From positions 1 to 64,000 of the forward strand of contig JABLTJ010000011.1 of the NCBI GenBank assembly GCA_013166775.1: DNA of 64,000 bases, given 5' to 3'. The notes under the pieces are model-generated. The model searched no databases. It was given only the letters and a program-made list of their open reading frames with translations, and was not told the DNA's origin. This stretch comes from Promethearchaeati archaeon (GTDB taxonomy: Archaea > Asgardarchaeota > Heimdallarchaeia > Heimdallarchaeales > Heimdallarchaeaceae). The translations under genes were made by a program, and so were the position numbers. This document shows, one piece after another, positions 57,921-64,000 of the stretch. How positions within the stretch are numbered: the first letter of the stretch is position 1; each line of letters opens with the position of its first letter.

Positions 57921-58247
57921 CTAATCAGTTTCAATTTTTTCTAATTTGAAAATTACTGGTCTCAATCCATCTGAACATACACCAAAAGATATCCCCTCAC
58001 CGATAGTTTAAGGATATCCTCCACCCCAAGTTAGTAGATGAACATTCTTGAAAATACTGTTCCATGCATGAGGACAAAATCCTTCTGGTTTGTTTCCTGT
58101 CCCATCAGAAATAAATTCACTTCCTTCTTTAAGAGCACAATTCTTTACAGTGTTCCCAGACACAAGCCTGTAATCATGTCCGAAGATATCTTTTGGTAAG
58201 AACTGTTTGACTACTGTTATCTTTACTTTATTTCTCATTCTTATCAC
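57921..58247 (-). pseudogene. TIGR04076 gene, first type, copy B, with one nonsense codon
   Basis: Collinear with the 108-residue gene at 54283-54609 and of exactly the same length (327 nt). A TAA at 58008-58010 replaces the Glu codon after GGGYP. Beyond it the frame stays clean (TIGEGISFG, VCSDGLRPVIFKLEKI) to a normal stop at 57921. A single recent nonsense change, since the rest has not decayed. The truncated product lacks the third family cysteine. Confidence 0.85.
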
Positions 58248-58556
58248 CTATTCACTTATTCTCTCTAATTTAAAACAAACTGGTCTAGCTCCGTCTGTGC
58301 AACTGCTATAGATAATCCCGGGAGGAGTCCATGTAACATCTTCACCGGAATCTAAAATTTCAATGTCCTTCAGAATGCTTTTCCATCCCCATCCACAGAA
58401 TTTCTCTGGTTTCTCTAAATTCTCTACTATGAATTCTTCCCCTTCTTCAAAAACATAACAAGTTGGCACAATCTCTCCCCTAGGATAGGTTATTTCATGA
58501 CCAAAAACATCTTTTGGATTGAATTTCTTAATTACTGTTACTTTTATCTGTGTCAT
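58248..58556 (-). CDS. TIGR04076 family protein, second type, cassette copy B
   Basis: 102 residues, very close to the gene at 54610-54918 (same length, same cysteines). The frame continues upstream to a Met at 58619 but homology starts at ATG 58556. It is followed without gap by the broken first-type gene. Confidence 0.85.
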   Translation of the reverse strand: MTQIKVTVIKKFNPKDVFGHEITYPRGEIVPTCYVFEEGEEFIVENLEKPEKFCGWGWKSILKDIEILDSGEDVTWTPPGIIYSSCTDGARPVCFKLERISE

Positions 58557-58643
58557 TTTGAAACTCCTTTTTTCTAGAATAATCAGACCTTTAGATTTAC
58601 GAAATAGACCAAGAAGCACTTATAAGAATTATCTAGATAATTA

Positions 58644-59255
58644 TCAGTATTCACCAATTTTCGATGTAACAAGCTCTGCTAGTTCAGTAATTGGTTTTAA
58701 TCCATCAACAATCAAATCTGCATCTTCTCGAATTCTTTCTTCTATAATTTTCAAAGCTGAATGGAACCAGTCAAGATACCGTTGAGTATAGAATTTCAGG
58801 AGATTAACAAGTTCCTCTGGATTCTGCAATTTTTGCATGTTGTTAAGTTCTCTATTGTAAGTCCTAGCCAAAGAAATTTCATGAGGAAGATCTATAAATA
58901 TCAAATAATCGACTAATGTCTTCATTTCATTTCGTGTTCTTCCTGTTGGATCTTCTACAAAAATATATCTTGCTGGATTTATTTTCTCTTTTGTAATAGG
59001 ATGTAAAATTTGCTTGCCATCTTTCAAAGAACGTAAATCTTCAATGAATTGTTCTGTTTTCCATCTATTAGTATCACAACCATCTTTTACCCATTTCTTC
59101 GGATCTTCAAATTCAAGTTTTACAAGATGATCATAATCGTCCCATAACATCGAAACTGAATCTTGAAGGGATTTTGCTACATCCTTTATTAAAGATGTTT
59201 TTCCAGCACTCACAATACCACAAATTCCTATAACTAAACTACTTGAGCTTGCCAT
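58644..59255 (-). CDS. P-loop kinase-like protein
   Basis: 203 residues. Walker A is GIVSAGKT (G13-T20), then DDYDHL in place of the kinase Asp-rich motif and VEDPTGRTR, with LIFIDLPHEISLARTYNRE as the lid-like segment. It resembles uridine-kinase/phosphoribulokinase-type small-molecule kinases. Present only in cassette copy B, between the TIGR04076 pair and the DUF523-like gene. Substrate unknown. Confidence 0.75.
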   Translation of the reverse strand: MASSSSLVIGICGIVSAGKTSLIKDVAKSLQDSVSMLWDDYDHLVKLEFEDPKKWVKDGCDTNRWKTEQFIEDLRSLKDGKQILHPITKEKINPARYIFVEDPTGRTRNEMKTLVDYLIFIDLPHEISLARTYNRELNNMQKLQNPEELVNLLKFYTQRYLDWFHSALKIIEERIREDADLIVDGLKPITELAELVTSKIGEY

Positions 59256-59352
59256 AAATGTCTAATTTTATTAATTTTAGCCATTTAAAAGAATAATTGT
59301 TTCTTATCTGGAGAATTTTATTTTTCTCTAAAAAAATCTGATTAATATTAAT

Positions 59353-60013
59353 TTAGGTGTTCTCTAACACTATTTCACATTTAATCCCTCGCATTTCATC
59401 AATCAAATTGTGAGAAAGAAATAATATATGTATTTCTGTCCGCTCTAATTTCTCTCTCAATATTTTGGTATACAATCCTTCACCTTCTTTCAATAAATTT
59501 TCATAGATAAAATTGTTGAATTTAATCCGATCAATTTCTTTGGGATTTATATCTGCCAATGAATCAAATTTACTCAAATCCAAAGTTTTTGCAACACCAC
59601 ATGTTGGAGAACCATCAATTCCTATCATTCCAACAACTTCATAATCATTCTTTATATAATCGTTAACTAGTTTTACGTATCTCATTGCTATCCGTTTGTA
59701 TATTATCTTAGTTCTCCACATGAAAATTGGGTACACCAGTTTTCTTATTCGAAATAACATAGAACCATTAATTCCAACACTCTTCCACAAATGAGGTTTT
59801 AGAACCCCCCCAAGCAAAAATTTCTGGACAGTCCATCTGGATAATTCCTATTCCTTTGCTTTGTAATAAATCAACTATTTCATCTATAGATCCTTCTCTG
59901 AATGCACCACCCATATATCTTGAATTTTCGTTCAAAATGCAATGTGATAAAAGAATGATTTTCTTACTTCTTTCATCATGAAGTCTATTCTGGAAATATT
60001 TTAGATTTTTCAT
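59353..60013 (-). pseudogene. DUF523-like (TudS-like) gene broken by a frameshift
   Basis: Two overlapping frames make one gene: codons from ATG 60013 (LLSHCILNENSRYMGGA, then QMDCPEIFAWGG), then after a shift LKPHLWKSVG and GMIGIDGSPTCGVAK to the stop at 59353. The cysteine pattern (HC, DCPE, SPTCG) is that of DUF523/TudS-type Fe-S proteins. The break falls in a run of seven C at 59805-59811 (G in the coding strand), where six would restore one frame. It may be a real mutation or a sequencing error. Homology is by motif only. Confidence 0.6.
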
Positions 60014-60075
60014 TACTTGTTCTTGGAGCGTGGATTAATAAAATTTAAGCTTACATTATAATTGAAATGAATTTT

Positions 60076-60468
60076 TTAGTTGGGATTAGTTAACGCATTG
60101 TTAACTGATTGACTAAACTTGAAAACTTGTTTAAGTTTTGGTTTGAAGAATCCTTTGAATCGAGCTAGATCGACAATAATTGCCCCCGCTTCTTCTACTG
60201 TCTTCTTCATAAGCTCTAGAGATGCAATTCCAGTAATACTACAAGTATTAAAAATAACTATTTTTTTCCCTTTAATATCCATTCTTTTTACAATTTCATT
60301 AAAAGCGCTTGGAGGTCTATCTCAGTAGGTTGGTACACCAAAAATCAAATCATAACTCAAATCTGTTTCTTCAAGCTTTCGAAGCTCTTTTTCAATTGTA
60401 GAAAAATCACCCTTATCATGCTGGACTTGTATGCTTACTTTCACTCCAAAACGTCCTGTCATTTGCAT
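60076..60468 (-). pseudogene. Flavodoxin remnant, cassette copy B
   Basis: Matches the flavodoxin at 55015-55512 from TGRFGVKVSIQ to the C-terminus (RFKGFFKPKLKQ-FKFSQS). The first 40 residues, with the FMN phosphate loop, are missing. One frameshift follows KELRSLKKQ, and a TGA interrupts FGVPTY-DRPPSAF. The intact last stretch of about 68 codons can begin at an ATG at 60282. Not functional. Confidence 0.85.
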
Positions 60469-60472
60469 AAAA

Positions 60473-60547
60473 CTACCCCATAAAGAAAGCTCCTCCTGCA
60501 AGAATGAATGCTAAAAAAATTCCTATAATTGCTGTTTCTTTTACCAT
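60473..60547 (-). CDS. Possible 24-residue membrane peptide
   Basis: A 25-codon frame, MVKETAIIGIFLAFILAGG and a short tail, that is almost entirely one membrane helix. It starts 46 nt after an A+T-rich promoter-like region and ends just before the flavodoxin remnant. Chance is possible at this length. Confidence 0.3.
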   Translation of the reverse strand: MVKETAIIGIFLAFILAGGAFFMG

Positions 60548-60679
60548 TTTATTCACTTCATTTAGTTAATTAATAATTTTACTAACATTGATGTGCAGTG
60601 TATTTGAATTATCTAAGATACGGTTTGATTTAAGTAAAATTGATAAAGAAGGTGATATTTATGTTGTAAAGGTACAGTC

Positions 60680-62074
60680 ATGAGTAATGCAGAACTGGGT
60701 AAGATTAGTGATCCATTGGAAAATGACCAACGTGTTTCTTTTCGACAACGTATCTATATTGGTGTAACAAAATCTGGTTCTGATATGTTCAGTGTACTTT
60801 TTGCTGGTGCATTGTTTGGTTTTTATGTTGATATTCTTCATATGAAGCCCATTTATTATGGGAACGTTATGATTATCTTTGCCATATGGAATGCTATTAA
60901 CGATCCTATTTTTGGTTACATGTCAGATAAGAAAAGAATGGATAAAAGAGGAAAAAGAGCTTTCTTTATACGTATATCCATCCCGTTCTATTTTGCTGGT
61001 TTTCTAATGTTTTGGTTAGCTTCTCCTGGATGGTCTCAAATTTCACTTTTTATTTTCTTACTTATTTCACTCTTTATTTTTGATACAGGGTTAACAATAG
61101 CAGGCTTGAACATTAGTGCAATCCAGACAGATCAAACCTCAAGTACAAATGAACGAACTAGAATAATGTTGATAGCAATGTTGCTTAGTATGATACCCGT
61201 TGGATTAGCCTCTATGACACCCAATCTAGTACTTACTTCTACAACTTTAAGCAATCGTAAAATGTCATTAATCTTCATTTCCATAGGTGTTGTAGCATTT
61301 ATTCTGATGATTTATGGTTCAATAAAACTAAAAGAAAAATCTCTTGAAGGGGAGGATTCACAACCTTTACCTATCTTAGCAGCAATTAAAGAAACTTTCA
61401 AATCAAAGTCTTTCATATTTTTCGTGATTTTTTCATTTATGATGAATGCAGTTGCACTTAACCTTATTGCAGTCATTCCGTTATATTACAAGTATGTCTT
61501 TCAGCTTGATTCAATCCAAATTTTAATTATCACAATAGTAACAGGAATTTTCTATATCCCTACACTGTTTATTTTTGAAAAACTTCAGAAGAAATTTGGT
61601 CTTCGTAAAACTTTCTTCCTAACGATGATACTCATGTTTCTAGGTTTTATCGGTCTTTATTTTGCTAAAACGGTTATTTTCATGGCAATATGCTATGGTG
61701 TTTGTTTGTGCATGACCACAGTCTGGTGGCTTCTTGTTAATCCAATGGTTGGTGATGTTACAGATGAAGATGAATTAAAAACAAATAGTAGAAGAGAGGG
61801 GATGTTCTTTGGAACAAATGCCTTAATCACCAAACCTGCTTCATCACTCATCATTTTCATCTTTACAGCAATGATTCAGTTCTTTGGCTACAATTCGGAA
61901 TTAGCTGTCCAATCCTCTCAAGCTATCAAGGGTTTACGTTTAGGGGTTGGTATTCTTCCACTTGGTTTTTTAGTTTTAGGTTTCATTGCATTGCTATTCT
62001 ATCCGTTACATGGTAAGAGACTGAATCATGTTAAAATTGATTTAAGCGAATTACATAAGAAAAGAGGAAAATAG
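60680..62074 (+). CDS. GPH-family sugar:cation symporter (MelB-like)
   Basis: 464 residues, twelve membrane helices, of the glycoside-pentoside-hexuronide family. The N-terminal half has NDPIFGYMSDKKRMDKRGKR, the usual GPH segment between TM2 and TM3 with its acidic cation-binding residues. ATG 60680 with a 5' gap containing TATA-like elements. It could import beta-galactosides or glucosides for LacZ and the GH3 enzyme. No operon partner. Substrate by inference. Confidence 0.85.
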   Translation: MSNAELGKISDPLENDQRVSFRQRIYIGVTKSGSDMFSVLFAGALFGFYVDILHMKPIYYGNVMIIFAIWNAINDPIFGYMSDKKRMDKRGKRAFFIRISIPFYFAGFLMFWLASPGWSQISLFIFLLISLFIFDTGLTIAGLNISAIQTDQTSSTNERTRIMLIAMLLSMIPVGLASMTPNLVLTSTTLSNRKMSLIFISIGVVAFILMIYGSIKLKEKSLEGEDSQPLPILAAIKETFKSKSFIFFVIFSFMMNAVALNLIAVIPLYYKYVFQLDSIQILIITIVTGIFYIPTLFIFEKLQKKFGLRKTFFLTMILMFLGFIGLYFAKTVIFMAICYGVCLCMTTVWWLLVNPMVGDVTDEDELKTNSRREGMFFGTNALITKPASSLIIFIFTAMIQFFGYNSELAVQSSQAIKGLRLGVGILPLGFLVLGFIALLFYPLHGKRLNHVKIDLSELHKKRGK

Positions 62075-62192
62075 TTAATTCAGTACTATCAGAAAGATTG
62101 GTTTTTATTATTATACTTCTCATATTGGTATAATTGTGGCTCAATAAACCGTTCCATATGACTTTCCTTTTCAGAATCTGGAAAATAAATGA

Positions 62193-62282
62193 AAACTTCA
62201 TGAGAAGATTCTTGAGAGGATCGAACAAGGAGAAACCTACAAGGTTCATGCTCTTGCTACATTAGAATTTGCTTTAAACTAA
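62193..62282 (+). pseudogene. Gene tail without a start
   Basis: Thirty codons, KLHEKILERIEQGETYKVHA and a TLEFALN ending, then a stop. The composition is protein-like but there is no start codon. Probably the C-terminal scar of a lost gene. The rest of 62075-62347 is A+T-rich without features. Confidence 0.3.
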
Positions 62283-62347
62283 TCACTAAAACAAACCAAA
62301 ATGATTAATGAATGATTAAACAATATTCTGAAGAGAAAGATTTCTTT

Positions 62348-62635
62348 CTAATTTATTACTTGCTTAATTAGATCAAAAATTTGTAGCTCAGGTGGCTGAA
62401 TTAAGTGATAAAATTCTGGAATACTTTTTGCTAAATCGGAAACTCGATAGTTATTGAGATCATCTTCATTATCAAAGAATAGAATACCACCAGCTTGGTT
62501 AGTTCGTTCATCCTTCATGTAGACTATCTGTAATAGACCTGGTACTTTTTTGTATAAATCCTCACGTGTCTCAGATAGCTTAATCATCTCATCAAATGAT
62601 TTTTTACTTCTAAAGAGCATCATAAGAATTTTCAT
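62348..62635 (-). CDS. Small dimeric alpha/beta-barrel protein (YdhR/ABM-like)
   Basis: 95 residues. The predicted pattern matches a ferredoxin-like dimeric barrel (MKILMMLFRSKKSFDEMIKL, then LLQIVYMKDERTNQAGGILFF, DNEDDLNNY). Possibly a monooxygenase or a binding protein; no catalytic residue can be singled out. The TATA-like TTATAAAA near 62665 (minus strand) favours ATG 62635 over an earlier Met at 62647. Confidence 0.65.
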   Translation of the reverse strand: MKILMMLFRSKKSFDEMIKLSETREDLYKKVPGLLQIVYMKDERTNQAGGILFFDNEDDLNNYRVSDLAKSIPEFYHLIQPPELQIFDLIKQVIN

Positions 62636-62727
62636 GATGTTATACATATTGCATTTCTTCTTATAAAACTATTTTACTAACAAAAATTCTAATTTATTAA
62701 GATTTTATTATTTTTAGCCAAGCAAGC

Positions 62728-64000
62728 CTATATTTGTGCTTCAAAACTTTGTTCGATTAGATTAGAGAGTTGAGTGCGAATATCAAGGGTGAGATTTCCA
62801 TCAGATAACCAGCTTTCAGTGAACTCTCTTGAAATAGAAGATTTCAGAAATTCATCAAGAAAAAGGGCAAATTTTTTGATTGGTTGGAAGGATTTTCCCA
62901 TGAAAACATAACAGAAGAAGAAATCTTGCTTCTTAAACAATAAACAAGACAATTCTTTATAACGAAATCTAACAGGAAACTGATAGTTTTCATTTTTGGC
63001 TTCAAAATCATTGATTTTAGAAAAAATCTCTGAAATCTTGCTGTAATCAAGGGATTCTGATGAAAAAGAATCAGAAAAAACAATTGAACCTTCTTTATCT
63101 AAAATTACAAAAAAGTATGGAGATTCTTCCTCTTGCACAACATCAGAGTAACTAATCCATTTTCTGATCATACCATTAAGAAAATCTTCAATATGTGTTA
63201 ACTCAAAACGCTCTTCTAAAGAAGGTAAATTGGTAGTCAAATCCTCCCATTTGTCTAGTTGTTCAAGAAGAACATCGTACTCATTCGAAAGGAGTAACTC
63301 TAACCTTGTAATTCCTTTTTCTCTTGCTAATTCTTGTGCTTGGTTTAAAACATTAAGCGCTTCTTCAACCTTTAAATCTAGCAATAAGATTTTGGATTGT
63401 AAAAAGTGAAGCTCTATTATCAGTAAATTTGATTGTGCATATGTTGCCTTCAAGGTAAGTTCATTGATATAATTATGAAGAATTTCAATTAATTGCATGT
63501 TTGCTGTAGATTTTATTTCCTCCAAAATTAAATCACATAGATGAAGATAAGCTCTATTGGCAGTAACTTGGAATGGAGTTTCTGTTGATACTAAATCAGT
63601 AAGAATTTTCTTAGCTTGATTTCTGATTTCATCATCTTTACTAGATTTAAGGATAAGAGCTTTAGAAAGTGAGTGCAGCTGATTAACCCAGATCTCATCT
63701 GTTTCTTCTTTCATTTTTCTTATTTTATCAAAATACTCCATTGCTATCTCTTTCATACCTTGTTGTAGATTTATTTCTAGAAGGTGAAAATAATTGTTAG
63801 CTAGAATTGTATATGCCCCAAACTCTTCTCTGATTCTCAAACTTTTTTGAAAATATGAAGCAGCAATTTCCAGATTGCTTTTTTGATAATAAATGTCAGC
63901 TAGTACGCCGTAAGCCATCGCAAGAGAAAATGGCTCATAATGACTCTCATATCTTTCAAGTAATTCAAGCATTTGGTTCAAAGCTAAATCAACATCTCCC
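62728..64000 (-). CDS. TPR protein with a C-terminal longin/roadblock-like domain (5' end outside the window)
   Basis: Open through the right edge; at least 423 codons are visible. Residues from the edge onward are tetratricopeptide helices (AYGVLADIYYQKSN, then ASYFQKSLRIREEF, FHLLEINLQQG, and more). After about 250 residues the C-terminus changes to an alpha/beta domain: PYFFVILDKEGSIVFSDSF, then RFRYKELSCLLFKKQDFFFCYVF, with the strand order of longin or roadblock domains. Such fusions are common in Asgard archaea and may work in small-GTPase or trafficking-like systems. The N-terminus is unknown, so the start cannot be set. Confidence 0.75.
   Translation of the reverse strand, partial: GDVDLALNQMLELLERYESHYEPFSLAMAYGVLADIYYQKSNLEIAASYFQKSLRIREEFGAYTILANNYFHLLEINLQQGMKEIAMEYFDKIRKMKEETDEIWVNQLHSLSKALILKSSKDDEIRNQAKKILTDLVSTETPFQVTANRAYLHLCDLILEEIKSTANMQLIEILHNYINELTLKATYAQSNLLIIELHFLQSKILLLDLKVEEALNVLNQAQELAREKGITRLELLLSNEYDVLLEQLDKWEDLTTNLPSLEERFELTHIEDFLNGMIRKWISYSDVVQEEESPYFFVILDKEGSIVFSDSFSSESLDYSKISEIFSKINDFEAKNENYQFPVRFRYKELSCLLFKKQDFFFCYVFMGKSFQPIKKFALFLDEFLKSSISREFTESWLSDGNLTLDIRTQLSNLIEQSFEAQI

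Larger units (their letters stand above)
52547..60468. repeat. Duplicated five-gene cassette (copy A 52547-55512, copy B 56169-60468)
   Basis: Both copies hold, in the same order and strand: sensor-like winged-helix gene, small winged-helix gene, TIGR04076 first type, TIGR04076 second type, flavodoxin. Copy B has a nonsense codon in one TIGR04076 gene, a ruined flavodoxin and an insertion of a kinase and a DUF523-like gene before it. A barrel-protein gene lies between. Differences between the paralogues vary by gene, so the duplication is not brand-new. Confidence 0.8.

Noticed and set aside
60473..60547. Flavodoxin N-terminus hidden in the 24-codon frame
   Set aside because: It does not resemble the flavodoxin start; it is a hydrophobic helix.

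Overview
This is a 64 kb stretch of low-GC (about one third G+C by eye) archaeal DNA, densely packed with short protein genes. No rRNA, tRNA, CRISPR array or insertion sequence was recognised. The archaeal assignment rests on promoter layout. Many first genes have a TATA-like box centred about 25-30 nt before the start codon and almost no leader, while downstream genes carry GGTG- or GTGAT-type Shine-Dalgarno motifs. An Asgard-type archaeon is my best guess. It is based on a TPR protein with a C-terminal longin/roadblock-like domain at the right edge, a secreted caspase-like protein, and coiled-coil/winged-helix proteins. This is inference and not proven by any marker gene.

Left third (1-22 kb). 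A peptide ABC transporter ATPase pair (the second with an unusual hydrophobic hairpin) is followed by a tandem pair of coiled-coil/winged-helix proteins, glutamate dehydrogenase, and a large receiver-plus-PEP/pyruvate-binding protein. Next come a methyltransferase, a protein with four helix-turn-helix units, a sulfotransferase, an iron-sulfur/ferredoxin/NAD(P)-dehydrogenase cluster, and a superfamily 2 helicase with a GNAT gene. A uvrA fragment, a second double GNAT, and two aldo/keto reductases divergent from a winged-helix regulator complete this part. A strong palindromic operator candidate lies between the reductases and that regulator.

Middle (22-41 kb). This holds a GlcD-type FAD oxidase facing a DUF917 protein, a double PspC membrane protein, a thioredoxin-fold peroxiredoxin, LacZ-type beta-galactosidase and a lone acyltransferase domain. 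A surface repeat protein, tandem HAD phosphatases, a caspase-like secreted protein, a truncated Tag-like glycosylase and a 59-residue YHS/TRASH-type zinc protein follow. The part ends with an S41 protease, a beta-helix surface protein with calcium-type repeats, and a third aldo/keto reductase.

Right third (41-64 kb). This part has been shaped by duplication and decay. An MFS transporter plus a convergent double winged-helix regulator is duplicated, and one regulator copy is reduced to its C-terminus beside an 85-bp tandem repeat. A luciferase-like monooxygenase remnant lies between the copies. Two beta-lactamase-type serine hydrolases, a GH3 beta-glucosidase and an unusual P-loop/aminoglycoside-phosphotransferase fusion follow. 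Then a five-gene cassette (sensor-like winged-helix protein, small winged-helix protein, two TIGR04076 proteins, flavodoxin) appears twice. The second copy has a nonsense codon in one gene, a ruined flavodoxin, and an insertion of a P-loop kinase and a frameshifted DUF523-like gene. A GPH-type sugar symporter and the TPR/longin protein close the window.

Functionally the window suggests a heterotroph using peptides (transporter, glutamate dehydrogenase, proteases) and beta-linked sugars (GH2, GH3, symporter), with much lineage-specific regulation.
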